This document shows positions 34,604-43,524 of a DNA stretch of 64,000 nucleotides, one piece after another; the stretch's first letter is position 1; every line of letters begins with the position of its first letter. Source of the DNA: Pandoraea sp. PE-S2T-3 (GTDB taxonomy: Bacteria; Pseudomonadota; Gammaproteobacteria; Burkholderiales; Burkholderiaceae); contig NZ_NGUQ01000037.1 in the NCBI RefSeq assembly GCF_002179965.1, forward strand, positions 124,001 through 188,000, written 5' to 3'. Below the pieces are notes generated by a model. The model did no database searches. It saw only the letters and a program-made list of their open reading frames with translations, and was not told the DNA's origin. Position numbers and translations under genes: made by a program.

Positions 34604-36127
34604 TTATCGAGCGGCAACCGTTGCCGACCCCGCCGCCGGCGTGCCCGCTGCTGCCGGTACGTCGCCCCAGCCGCCACCCAGCGCGCGGATCAGGTTGACG
34701 GTCGACACGGCTTGCGCACCGGCCAACTGCACCGCGCTGCGTTGCGCCTGCAACACCGTGCGTTCGGCGTCGATGACATCCAGATAAGCGATCGAGCCTT
34801 CCTTGTACTGGGTGCGCGACAGTTGCGCTGCGCGGCTCGACGCCTTCACGGCATCGTCCTGAGCGCGCGTCTGGTCGGCAAGCAGGCGCAAGTTCGACAG
34901 GTTGTCCTCGACTTCACGGAACGCCACGAGCACTTGCTGGCGATAGTTCGCGACATCTTCTTCGTACTGCGCGCGTGCCCGCGACAGGTTGCCGCTGCGT
35001 GCACCGCCGTCGAAGATCGGCAACGCCAGCAAGCCGCCCACTGCCGGGCCGAGCAAGAACGTCCGGCTCGACCAGTTGAACAGATCGCCCAACGTGGCCG
35101 CTTCAAAGCCGCCCGAGCCCGTGAGCGAGAGCGACGGGAAGAACGCGGCCTTCGCCACACCGATACGGGCGTTGGCGGCAGCCATCGCGCGCTCAGCCGC
35201 GGCGATATCCGGGCGGCGCTCCAGCAGTGCTGAAGGCAGTCCCGCCGGAATGCTCACCTTCACCGGTTGAAGCGGCGTCGGCGTGTACGTGAACTCCGCC
35301 GGCGTCTTGCCCAGCAGAATCGCGAGGCTATGCTCCGACGCGGCACGAAGTCGCGCCACCGCCAGCGAATCCGACTGCGCCGTGGCCAACTCGGCCTTGG
35401 CGCGCGCCACATCCAGCTCGTCGATGTCACCTTCCGTAAAACGACGCTGCACGAGCTTGAGTGCGTCTTCACGCAGCTTCACGGTCTGCGTGTACAGCGC
35501 CTGTTCGGCGTCGAGCTCACGCAGGTTGAAGTAGTTCTGCGCCACGTCGGCCTGCAACGCGAGTTGCACCGAGCGGTACAACGCTTCGCTTTGCTCGGCA
35601 TCCGCGCGGGCGGCGGCCACGTTATCCGACACGCGGCCAAACAGATCGACTTCGTAGCCCACGCTCGCCTGCGCACGCCACAGCGTGTACGGCGCGATAT
35701 TCCCGCCGTCCGGCTGCAACTGCGAGGCCGGCGAGATCTTCTGACGCGTCGGGCCGAAGCCCGCGTCGAGCGTCGGGAAGAGGGCGGCACGTGCCTGACG
35801 CTGCACGCCGCGCGCTTCCTGCACGCGCGCTGCCGCAGCCTTCAGGCTCTGGTTGGCAGCGAGCGCGTCGTCTTCGAGCTTGTCGAGCGTCGCGTCACCG
35901 AACACCTTCCACCATTCACCGCGCGCCACCGCTTCCGAGGGCTGCGCGGTCTTCCACGTGCCCGCGTCGGCGGCCGACAGCGAGGCTTCCTTGAACGCCG
36001 TCGGCGTGCCCTTGTCGGTCACCGTCGGTACTTCGTAAGTGGGGGCCATCGAGCAGCCCGCCACCACCAGCAGGGCACCGAGCAAGCTCGAGACACCCAG
36101 ACTGCGTTTAATCCATTGCGATTGCAT
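34604..36127 (-). CDS. oprC: Efflux outer-membrane lipoprotein (OprC/OpcM; NodT family)
   Basis: A 507-residue outer-membrane factor of an RND pump. The signal sequence ends in the lipobox VAGC with acylated C25. Two outer-membrane efflux repeats follow (ANQSLKAAAARVQEARGVQRQARAALFPTLDAG... and ...LLERRPDIAAAERAMAAANARIGVAKAAFFPSLSLTGSGG). The AAGGA ribosome-binding site is eight bases before ATG 36127, which favours that start over ATG 36136 three codons upstream. It is the last gene of the llpE-bpeE-bpeF-oprC order known in Burkholderia pseudomallei (opcM in B. cenocepacia), giving the tunnel through the outer membrane. The stop is 230 bases before a strong terminator. Confidence 0.9.
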   Translation of the reverse strand: MQSQWIKRSLGVSSLLGALLVVAGCSMAPTYEVPTVTDKGTPTAFKEASLSAADAGTWKTAQPSEAVARGEWWKVFGDATLDKLEDDALAANQSLKAAAARVQEARGVQRQARAALFPTLDAGFGPTRQKISPASQLQPDGGNIAPYTLWRAQASVGYEVDLFGRVSDNVAAARADAEQSEALYRSVQLALQADVAQNYFNLRELDAEQALYTQTVKLREDALKLVQRRFTEGDIDELDVARAKAELATAQSDSLAVARLRAASEHSLAILLGKTPAEFTYTPTPLQPVKVSIPAGLPSALLERRPDIAAAERAMAAANARIGVAKAAFFPSLSLTGSGGFEAATLGDLFNWSSRTFLLGPAVGGLLALPIFDGGARSGNLSRARAQYEEDVANYRQQVLVAFREVEDNLSNLRLLADQTRAQDDAVKASSRAAQLSRTQYKEGSIAYLDVIDAERTVLQAQRSAVQLAGAQAVSTVNLIRALGGGWGDVPAAAGTPAAGSATVAAR

Positions 36128-36139
36128 GATTGGCATCCT

Positions 36140-39100
36140 TCAGACTTCGGCCTTGACGTTGGCGGGCATGGTCGACGCGTGAGCGCTATGCAGCGGCTTC
36201 TTGCCGGCCAAGGTGCGCAGCAGCACGTAGAACACCGGCGTCAGCACCAGACCGAAACCGGTCACGCCGATCATGCCGAAGAACACGGCCACGCCCATGG
36301 CATGACGCATTTCCGAACCTGCACCGGTCGACATCACCAGCGGCACCACACCCATGATGAACGCGATGGACGTCATCAAAATCGGGCGCAGACGCAGGCG
36401 GCTGGCTTCGATTGCGGCAGCCACGGCAGTTCGGCCCTGCATTTCCAGTTCCCGGGCAAATTCCACGATCAGAATCGCGTTCTTCGCCGACAACCCCACC
36501 AGCACCATCAAACCGATCTGCGTGAAGATGTTGTTGTCACCGCGCGTCAGCCACACCCCGAACAGGGCAGACATGATGCTCATCGGCACGATCATGATCA
36601 CGGCCAGCGGCAGCGTCAGACTTTCATACTGAGCAGCCAGCACCAGGAACACCAGCAGCACCGAGATCGGGAACACCCACATCGCCGAATCGCCCGCCAG
36701 AATTTGCTGATACGTCAGGTCGGTCCATTCGAACTTCACACCGCGCGGCAGGGTTTCGGCGGCAATCTTCTCCACCGCAGCCTGTGCCTGACCCGACGAG
36801 TAACCCGGGGCCGGACCACCGTTGATGTCCGCAGCCGTATAGCCGTTGTAGCGCACCACCATTTCCGGACCGTACGTCGGCGTGACCTTCACCAGCGACG
36901 ACAGCGGCACCATATCGCCCGACGAGTTACGCGTCTTGAGCAAGCCGATGTCTTCGGCATGGGCACGGAACGGTGCATCGGCCTGCACACGCACCTGATA
37001 CACGCGACCGAACTTGTTGAAGTCGTTCACGTACAACGAACCGAGGTAGATCTGCATGGTGTCGAACACGTCGGTGATCGGCACGCCGAGCTGCTTGGCC
37101 TTCACACGGTCGAGGTCCACGTTCAGTTGCGGCACATTGATCTGGTACGACGAGAACGTCGGGCCCAGTTCCTTGGTCTGCGAGGCCTTCTTGATGAACG
37201 CTTGCGTTGCATCGTTCAGGGCTTCGTAGCCGAGTGCGCCACGGTCTTCCACTTGCAGCTTGAAGCCGCCGAGCGTACCCAGACCCAGCACCGGCGGGGG
37301 CGGGAACACGGCGATGAACGAGTCCTTGTTCTTCGAGTACTCGCCATTGAGCTTGGCCGCGATGGCGGCCGCCGACAGCGACTTGTCCTTGCGCTGGTCG
37401 AACGGCTTGAGCGTGACGAACACGATGCCTGCCGACGACGAGTTGGTGAAGCCGTTGACCGACATCCCCGGGAACGCCACGGCGCTCTTCACGCCAGGCG
37501 TCTTCAGTGCGATGGCCGACATGTCGCGAATCACCTTGTCGGTGCGTTCAAGCGACGCGCCGTTGGGCAACTGAGCGAAGGCGATCAGATATTCCTTGTC
37601 CTGCGCCGGCACGAAACCGCCCGGCACTACCTTGCCCAGCAACACCGTGATACCCAGCAGCACCGCGAACAGCGCCATCATGACGGCCTTGCGGCCGATC
37701 ACGCGGGTCACGCCCTGACCGTACTTTTCCGAACCGCGATGGAACACGCGGTTGAATGCACCGAAGAAGCCGCCGAGATAGCGATTCATCTGACGCGTCA
37801 GCCAGTCCGGCTTGGCGTGATGGTCCTTGAGCAGCAGGGCGGCCATGGCCGGCGAGAGCGTCAGCGAGTTGAAGGCCGAGATCACCGTCGAGATGGCGAT
37901 GGTCATGGCGAACTGCTTGTAGAACTGACCCGTCAGACCCGACATGAACGCGAGCGGCACGAACACGGCCACGAGCGTGAGGGCGATAGCGACAATCGGA
38001 CCGCTCACTTCCCGCATGGCCTGATACGTCGCTTCCTTCGGTGTCAGCCCGGCAGCAATGTTCCGCTCGACGTTTTCCACCACCACGATCGCATCGTCCA
38101 CCACGATACCGATGGCCAGCACCATCCCGAACAGCGACAACGCGTTGATCGAGTAGCCGAAGCCGAGCAGCAGGGCAAACGTCCCCACGATCGAGACCGG
38201 CACGGCAAGCAGCGGGATGATCGACGCACGCCACGTTTGCAGGAACACGATCACCACCAGCACCACCAGCGCGATGGCTTCGAGCAGCGTGTGCACCACG
38301 GCCGAGATCGACGAGCGCACGAACTGCGTCGGGTCGTACTCGATGCGGTATTCCACGCCCGGCGGCATGTCTTTTTGCAGGTCGGCCATCGCGGCACGGA
38401 CGTCGTCCGAGATTTGCAGCGAGTTCGCACCCGGCGACTGGTTGATACCCAGACCCACGGCCGGCTTGTTGTCGAGCAACGAGCGCAGGCTGTACGACGA
38501 CGCGTCGAGTTGCACGCGGGCCACATCGCCCAAGTGCGTCACGGCGCCGTCCGGCGAGGTCTTCAGGATGATGTCGCGGAACTCTTCTTCCGTGTTCAGA
38601 CGGCCACGCGCATTCACGTTGAGTTGCAGCGGCGTATCCGGGCCGGCCGGCGTTGCGCCGATCACACCCGCAGCCACCTGCACGTTCTGCTCGCGAATGG
38701 CCTTCACCACGTCCGACGCGGTCAGGCCGCGCTGAGCGACCTTGGCCGGGTCGAGCCACACACGCATCGAGTAGTCGCCTGCGCCCCACAACTGCACTTC
38801 ACCGACGCCCTTGATACGCGAGAGGCGATCCTTGACGTTGATGAGCGCGTAGTTGCGCAGGTAGGTCATGTCGTAGCGATCGTTCGGCGAGATCAGGTGC
38901 ACCACCATCGTGAGCGTGGGCGACGACTTGATGGTCGTCACACCAAGGCGCTGCACGTCGTCCGGCAGGCGCGGCAGCGCTTGCGAGACACGGTTCTGCA
39001 CGAGCTGCTGCGCCTTGTCCGGGTCGGTGCCCAGACGGAAGGTCACGGTCGTGGTCAGGTTGCCGTCGCTGTTGGCCTGCGACTGCATGTACAACATGTT

Positions 39101-39325
39101 TTCCACGCCGTTGATCTGCTCTTCGAGCGGCGAAGCCACCGTCTCAGCGATCACCTTCGGGTTGGCGCCGGGGTACTGGGCGTGCACCACGACCGACGGC
39201 GGTACCACTTCCGGGTACTCCGAAATCGGCAGCTGGAACACGGCGATCAGGCCGGCCAGCAGCGTGATGACCGAAAGAACCCCCGCAAAAATGGGCCGGT
39301 CAATAAAGAATTTTGAGATGTTCAT
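36140..39325 (-). CDS. bpeF: RND multidrug efflux inner-membrane transporter (BpeF/CeoB; MexF-like)
   Basis: A 1,061-residue proton-driven exporter of the HAE1 family with 12 membrane segments and two large periplasmic loops. The N-terminus (MNISKFFIDRPIFAGVLSVITLLAG...QLPISEYPEVVPPSVVV) and length match MexF/BpeF/CeoB more than AcrB/MexB. The proton-relay Asp pair is in GIVVDDAIVVVENVERN (~residues 405-420). It sits twelve bases upstream of oprC and downstream of bpeE. In Burkholderia this pump exports chloramphenicol, trimethoprim and quinolones; the same range here is inferred from similarity and operon order. Confidence 0.93.
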   Translation of the reverse strand: MNISKFFIDRPIFAGVLSVITLLAGLIAVFQLPISEYPEVVPPSVVVHAQYPGANPKVIAETVASPLEEQINGVENMLYMQSQANSDGNLTTTVTFRLGTDPDKAQQLVQNRVSQALPRLPDDVQRLGVTTIKSSPTLTMVVHLISPNDRYDMTYLRNYALINVKDRLSRIKGVGEVQLWGAGDYSMRVWLDPAKVAQRGLTASDVVKAIREQNVQVAAGVIGATPAGPDTPLQLNVNARGRLNTEEEFRDIILKTSPDGAVTHLGDVARVQLDASSYSLRSLLDNKPAVGLGINQSPGANSLQISDDVRAAMADLQKDMPPGVEYRIEYDPTQFVRSSISAVVHTLLEAIALVVLVVIVFLQTWRASIIPLLAVPVSIVGTFALLLGFGYSINALSLFGMVLAIGIVVDDAIVVVENVERNIAAGLTPKEATYQAMREVSGPIVAIALTLVAVFVPLAFMSGLTGQFYKQFAMTIAISTVISAFNSLTLSPAMAALLLKDHHAKPDWLTRQMNRYLGGFFGAFNRVFHRGSEKYGQGVTRVIGRKAVMMALFAVLLGITVLLGKVVPGGFVPAQDKEYLIAFAQLPNGASLERTDKVIRDMSAIALKTPGVKSAVAFPGMSVNGFTNSSSAGIVFVTLKPFDQRKDKSLSAAAIAAKLNGEYSKNKDSFIAVFPPPPVLGLGTLGGFKLQVEDRGALGYEALNDATQAFIKKASQTKELGPTFSSYQINVPQLNVDLDRVKAKQLGVPITDVFDTMQIYLGSLYVNDFNKFGRVYQVRVQADAPFRAHAEDIGLLKTRNSSGDMVPLSSLVKVTPTYGPEMVVRYNGYTAADINGGPAPGYSSGQAQAAVEKIAAETLPRGVKFEWTDLTYQQILAGDSAMWVFPISVLLVFLVLAAQYESLTLPLAVIMIVPMSIMSALFGVWLTRGDNNIFTQIGLMVLVGLSAKNAILIVEFARELEMQGRTAVAAAIEASRLRLRPILMTSIAFIMGVVPLVMSTGAGSEMRHAMGVAVFFGMIGVTGFGLVLTPVFYVLLRTLAGKKPLHSAHASTMPANVKAEV

Positions 39326-39399
39326 TACGAAACTCTGAGGTGTCGTTCAGCGTGTGATTCGTGAGGCTGCGTGCGAGTGCATCGTCACCTTCGCGACCA

Positions 39400-40725
39400 T
39401 TACGAACGCTTCGCCGTTGCGTTGACCGCCGCCGACTGGGCTGATTGGGCCGGTTTGGCCGTCGCCGGTGTCTTGCCGCTGGCATCGTTCTGCGAAGTCG
39501 TCTGGCTGGCAGCCGGGGTGGTGGCCGGGTTGGCGGCCACTGCCGGAGCGACGATGTCGTGCGCGTCGCCCTTGTCGGCAGCCATCTTCACGGTCTTCGG
39601 CGAGACCGGGTCACCCGGGCGCACACGTTGCAGACCGTTGACGACGATGCGCTCGCCGTCGTTCAGGCCACCGGCAATTTCCACGAGCCCGCCATGGCGC
39701 TCACCCAGTTGCACTTCGCGGTACTGCACCTTGTTGCCGGCGTCGACCACGAGCACGAACTTCTTGCTCTGGTCGGTACCGACCGCGGCTTCGTCGATCA
39801 GCAGGGCCGGGTGCGGCTCGCCGCCACCGACACGAATGCGGGCGTAAAGGCCCGGGACGAGCGCGCCGTCGGCGTTGTCGAAGCGAGCGCGCACGCGGAT
39901 CGTGCCCGACGTGGTGTCGAAGCGGTTATCGACCGAATACACCGTGCCCTTACGCGAGTAGCCCGACTCGTTGGCGAGGCCCAGATCGACGGGCACGCCG
40001 CTCGGCTTGGCCGTGTCGCGCGAGAGGTAGCGCAGGTAGGTCTGCTCATCCACATCGAACGACGCGTAGATCGGCGAGACCGACACCACCGTGGTCAGCG
40101 CGGGCGACTGCGCCCCGGCCGACACGGTGTTGCCGACGGTGATTTCCGCGCGGGAAACGCGGCCGGCCACCGGTGCCACGATCTGCGTGTAGCCCAGATT
40201 GATGCGTGCGGTTTCAAGCGCAGCGCGCGCGGCCTTCACGTTGGCGACGGCTTCGCGTGCCGCGTTTTCCTTCTGGTCGAAATCCTTCTTCGCGATGGCG
40301 TTATCCGCGATCAGGCGTTCTGCGCGGGCGAGGTCGGTGCTGGTGAAGACGTCACGCGCCTGTGCCGAGGCGAGTTGCGCGGCGGTGCGATCGACTTCGG
40401 CCGCATACGGGCGCGGATCGATGGTGAAGAGCGCATCGCCTTTCTTCACGAGCTGGCCGTCCTTGAAGTGAACGGCGGTGATGGTGCCTGACACGAGCGG
40501 CTTGATATCGACGCGATCCACCGCGTCGAGACGGCCGGAGTAGCTTTGCCAGTCGGTCACGGTGCGTGAGATCACGTTGGCGACATCGACTTCTGCGGCC
40601 GGCATGACTTGGGAGGCCGGCGGCGTGCTGGCGTCCACGCGCACGACGGTGAGTGTGCCGAGAGCCACGAGCGCGATCGTGGCGGCGGCGGCGATGATGA
40701 CGGGTTTGCGAGCGAGGGTGGTCAT
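39400..40725 (-). CDS. bpeE: RND efflux periplasmic adaptor (BpeE/CeoA; membrane fusion protein)
   Basis: A 441-residue adaptor linking BpeF to OprC. It has an N-terminal membrane anchor or signal (VIIAAAATIALVALGTLTVV) with no lipobox. The biotinyl-lipoyl halves are DIKPLVSGTITAVHFKDGQLVKKGDALFTIDPRPY and INLGYTQIVAPVAGRVSRAEITVGNTV, around a coiled-coil hairpin (~110-160). A beta-barrel domain and a membrane-proximal domain (VGTDQSKKFVLVVDAGNKVQYREVQLGERHGGLVEIAGGLNDGERIVVNGLQRVRPGDPV) follow. The ~55-residue Ala/Thr/Gln-rich tail is low complexity. Order and spacing match the bpe/ceo operon. Confidence 0.92.
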   Translation of the reverse strand: MTTLARKPVIIAAAATIALVALGTLTVVRVDASTPPASQVMPAAEVDVANVISRTVTDWQSYSGRLDAVDRVDIKPLVSGTITAVHFKDGQLVKKGDALFTIDPRPYAAEVDRTAAQLASAQARDVFTSTDLARAERLIADNAIAKKDFDQKENAAREAVANVKAARAALETARINLGYTQIVAPVAGRVSRAEITVGNTVSAGAQSPALTTVVSVSPIYASFDVDEQTYLRYLSRDTAKPSGVPVDLGLANESGYSRKGTVYSVDNRFDTTSGTIRVRARFDNADGALVPGLYARIRVGGGEPHPALLIDEAAVGTDQSKKFVLVVDAGNKVQYREVQLGERHGGLVEIAGGLNDGERIVVNGLQRVRPGDPVSPKTVKMAADKGDAHDIVAPAVAANPATTPAASQTTSQNDASGKTPATAKPAQSAQSAAVNATAKRS

Positions 40726-40751
40726 TATTCAAATCTCCGGAACGGATGGAC

Positions 40752-41681
40752 TCACTGGGTAGAGCCAGCGGCAGGCGGTGCCAGCCGGCGTGTCAGGAAG
40801 GCGGCCACCTCCCGCAATGCAGCGGGCAGGGCGGCGAGGCCGTGATGGGACGCGCTGCGATGGCGCGTGACTTGCGTCGGCACGCCGGCCGCGATGAGTT
40901 CGGCAGCGTATTTTTCGGCTTCGACGTGCAGCAGGTCGTGTTCGGCAGAGGCGATCAGCGTGGGCGGCAACCCGCCCAGGCGTCGCGATTCCAGCGGCGC
41001 TGCGTACGGATGCAGGCGCTGCGTGGCATGCGGCAGATACGCGCGGTAGCACTTGGCGCATTCGCTCGCTTCGATATCGCTGGGCGTGCGGGCATTGGCC
41101 AGACGCGTCATGCTCGGATCGAGCAGCGGGGCCAGCAAGGCCTGCGCCGAGATCGTGATTTCACCGCGATCACGGGCGATCATCGTGAGCGACGTGGCAA
41201 TGTTGCCGCCCGAGTCGTGACCGGCCACCGCGAGGCGGCGCGGACTGGCGCCGTAGCGGCGGGCGTGGCGCTGCACCCAGAGGGCGGCGCACCAGGCGTC
41301 TTCCGGCGCGGCGGGAAACGGGAATTCGGGGGCGAGCGAGTAGGCGACCGACACCACCAGCGCGGGCACATGCTTGGCGAGGTAGCGGGCGGCGGCGTCG
41401 CCGTCGTCGAGCGTGCCCGTGCAGAAACCGCCGCCGTGGAAATACAGCACGGTAGGCAGGTGCGCTTCGAGCGGCACGACGACGCCGGGTTCGCCCGTCT
41501 GGGCGGGATGGCCCGCTTGGCCGGCTTTGGCAGCTTTCGCCGACTGGCCGGGCTTGGCCACGGGACGGTACAGGCGCAGCGTCAGCGGGCCGACGTGGCC
41601 GGCAATGCTGACGTCTTCAATGCGCAGTCCGTCGCCGGTTTGGCTGGCGTGGCCCGATTGTGGCTTGGCGTTGGCAGACAT
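40752..41681 (-). CDS. llpE: Alpha/beta hydrolase (lipase/esterase LlpE of the bpeEF-oprC operon)
   Basis: A 309-residue hydrolase of the hormone-sensitive lipase type. The oxyanion motif is HGGG (82-85), nucleophile S157 is in GHDSGG, and the charge-relay Asp is probably in SAEHDLL with His in SASHHG. The region 44-64 is a low-complexity Ala/Lys/Gly insertion. It is the first gene of the efflux operon, just as llpE precedes bpeE-bpeF-oprC (or ceoA-ceoB-opcM) in Burkholderia, where its role in resistance is unclear. It is transcribed away from the BpeT-like gene. Confidence 0.88.
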   Translation of the reverse strand: MSANAKPQSGHASQTGDGLRIEDVSIAGHVGPLTLRLYRPVAKPGQSAKAAKAGQAGHPAQTGEPGVVVPLEAHLPTVLYFHGGGFCTGTLDDGDAAARYLAKHVPALVVSVAYSLAPEFPFPAAPEDAWCAALWVQRHARRYGASPRRLAVAGHDSGGNIATSLTMIARDRGEITISAQALLAPLLDPSMTRLANARTPSDIEASECAKCYRAYLPHATQRLHPYAAPLESRRLGGLPPTLIASAEHDLLHVEAEKYAAELIAAGVPTQVTRHRSASHHGLAALPAALREVAAFLTRRLAPPAAGSTQ

Positions 41682-41823
41682 ATTCGCTTTGGGCTCGCGT
41701 GAGCGACACCCCTCTGGTGACTTTCGATGGACCGAAGTCTAGAGGCCACGCACATTGGGATAAACGCCTATAATTTGGCAACACTGTTCGGCCAGTTCGA
41801 CTAATCGGCGCCTGCCTTGCCCG

Positions 41824-41848
41824 TATTGGCTTATGCCGCCGACCAATA
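41824..41848. promoter_or_regulatory. TATTGG-N13-CCAATA inverted repeat in the bpeT-llpE gap (candidate LysR box)
   Basis: TATTGG (41824-41829) and CCAATA (41843-41848) form a perfect 6-bp inverted repeat with a T-to-A layout typical of LysR recognition sites, in the 240-base gap between llpE and the BpeT-like gene. TATAAT at 41769-41774 in the same gap could be a -10 element. A BpeT site is expected here. Confidence 0.45.
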
Positions 41849-41921
41849 TGCTTATATCCGTACGATTGGCGTGAATTCGTCGGATTGGCCAGTGCGACAG
41901 CGTTTTCAATGGGGAAACATC

Positions 41922-42938
41922 ATGGATCGCTTGCAAGCGATGCAGGTCTTTACGCGGGTGGTAGAGGCGAACAGCTTCTCGCGCGCCGCCGACAATCTCG
42001 GCATGCCGCGCACCTCCGTGACCACGATCATTCAGAATCTCGAGGCCCATCTGGGCACGCGGCTATTGCAGCGCACGACCCGGCGGCTGAACCTCACGCC
42101 CGACGGGGCGGCGTACTACGAGCGCTGCCTGCGCATTCTGGCCGACATCGAAGAGACGGAATCGTCCTTCCGCGAGAGCAGCCAGCGCGTGCGTGGCAAG
42201 CTGCGCATCGACATGCCGGGCTCGCTCGGCAAGCTGGTTGTGCTGCCGGCATTGTGCGAGTTTCACGACCGTTATCCCGAGATCGAATTGATGGTCGGCA
42301 TGGGCGACAAGCCCGTCGATCTGATTCAGGAAGGGGTGGATTGTGTGCTGCGTGTGGGCACGTTGCAGGATTCCAGTCTGGTGGCCCGGCGCGTGGGGCT
42401 GTTCCAGAGCGTGACATGTGCGTCGCCGACGTATCTTGAGCGCATGGGCATGCCGCATACGCTCGACGATCTGCAACGGCACACGGCCGTGCATTACTTC
42501 TCGAGCCGCACCGGGCGTGTGATCGAAGAGCAGTTTCTGGTCGACGGCAAAGAGGTCGACATCCACATGCAGGGGTCGGTCGCGGTGAACGACGCGGAGG
42601 CGTATCTGCAACTGGGGTTGTCGGGCTTCGGCACGGTGCAGTTGGCACGCTTCATGGCACTCCCGTATCTGCAATCGGGGCAGTTGGTGGAGATTCTGCA
42701 TCAGTGGAAACCGCCGCCCATGCCGATTTCGGCGGTCTATCCGCATAATCGTCATTTGTCGCCTAAGGTGCGCGTATTTGTCGACTTCATCGCCGAACTG
42801 TTTGAGCGTTGCCCATTGTTGCAAGGGCTCGACGAGACGGCCGTGCAGTGCAAACCGACGGTGGCGGCACCCGATGCGGATGGCCGTTGGGCAACGTCGT
42901 ACGGCACAGAAATGGCGCCGCAGGAGGTGGTCGTTTGA
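41922..42938 (+). CDS. bpeT: LysR-family regulator (BpeT/CeoR-like) of the efflux operon
   Basis: A 338-residue LysR regulator. The N-terminal HTH is MDRLQAMQVFTRVVEANSFSRAADNLGMPRTSVTTIIQNLEAHLGTRLLQRTTRRLNLTPDG (1-62); the effector domain spans ~90-300. ATG 41922 follows GGGGAAA. It is divergent from llpE-bpeE-bpeF-oprC, the same place as bpeT (B. pseudomallei) and ceoR (B. cenocepacia), which activate the pump in response to compounds such as salicylate or chloramphenicol. The ~35-residue C-terminal tail after the effector domain is long for the family. Its stop overlaps the start of the next gene. Confidence 0.88.
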   Translation: MDRLQAMQVFTRVVEANSFSRAADNLGMPRTSVTTIIQNLEAHLGTRLLQRTTRRLNLTPDGAAYYERCLRILADIEETESSFRESSQRVRGKLRIDMPGSLGKLVVLPALCEFHDRYPEIELMVGMGDKPVDLIQEGVDCVLRVGTLQDSSLVARRVGLFQSVTCASPTYLERMGMPHTLDDLQRHTAVHYFSSRTGRVIEEQFLVDGKEVDIHMQGSVAVNDAEAYLQLGLSGFGTVQLARFMALPYLQSGQLVEILHQWKPPPMPISAVYPHNRHLSPKVRVFVDFIAELFERCPLLQGLDETAVQCKPTVAAPDADGRWATSYGTEMAPQEVVV

Positions 42939-43486
42939 CGTTGGCTGTGACGTCATCGGCGTCGCCAATGTCAGTCGTGAAGGTGCGCCCGGCGACGCTT
43001 GTCGATGCCGAGGCGCTTGTGCCGATCGACCGCGACGCGGGACAGATATTCCGTCAATTTCCCGAGCTTGCGTGGCTGGCGGACGGTGAAGGGATGCCGG
43101 TTGAGCGCCATCGTGCGTTCATCGAGAAGGGCGCCGCGTGGGTTGGCGTCGACGAAAACAATACGCCGGTCGGGTTTCTCGACGCGGAGGTCGTTGGCGG
43201 CGAACTCCACGTGTGGGAGATGTCAGTGCATCGCGACTGGCAGGGGCGTGGTCTTGGCCGGGCGTTGATGGCGGCAGCCAGCGCCTATGCGACACGCGCG
43301 GGGCTGACGGCGCTCACCCTCACAACGTTTCGCGACGTGCCTTGGAACGGACCGTTTTACGAGCGTCTGGGGTTTGCGGCAATCGCGCCATCCGCGCTGA
43401 GTGCAAGGCTCAGGCAAGTCTTGGCCGACGAAGTGGCGGGCGGATTGCCGAAAGACCGGCGCTGCGCAATGCGGCGCATTCTGTAG
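42935..43486 (+). CDS. GNAT-family N-acetyltransferase, translationally coupled to bpeT
   Basis: A 183-residue acetyltransferase. The acetyl-CoA motif is MSVHRDWQGRGLGRALMAAASAYATRAGL (~90-118), and NGPFYERLGF (~132-141) is motif B. I start it at TTG 42935 because AGGAGG at 42922-42927 is seven bases upstream, which is by far the best ribosome-binding site; the TTG overlaps the bpeT stop as TTGA. ATG 42968 is the conservative alternative but has no ribosome-binding site. Co-transcription with bpeT could suggest a detoxifying role, but the substrate is unknown. Confidence 0.82.
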   Translation: MTLAVTSSASPMSVVKVRPATLVDAEALVPIDRDAGQIFRQFPELAWLADGEGMPVERHRAFIEKGAAWVGVDENNTPVGFLDAEVVGGELHVWEMSVHRDWQGRGLGRALMAAASAYATRAGLTALTLTTFRDVPWNGPFYERLGFAAIAPSALSARLRQVLADEVAGGLPKDRRCAMRRIL

Positions 43487-43524
43487 AATCACTTTCCCCG
43501 ACAGTCCTTCCCGTGGTGCCGCCG

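Noticed and set aside
35267-39316. 1,349-codon open frame antisense to bpeF and oprC, and similarly long antisense frames at 3168-5351 and 11541-13277
   Set aside because: They mirror real genes in a GC-rich genome where the antisense frame lacks stops. Their translations are Arg/His/Val-rich with no domain, while the opposite strand encodes unmistakable families.
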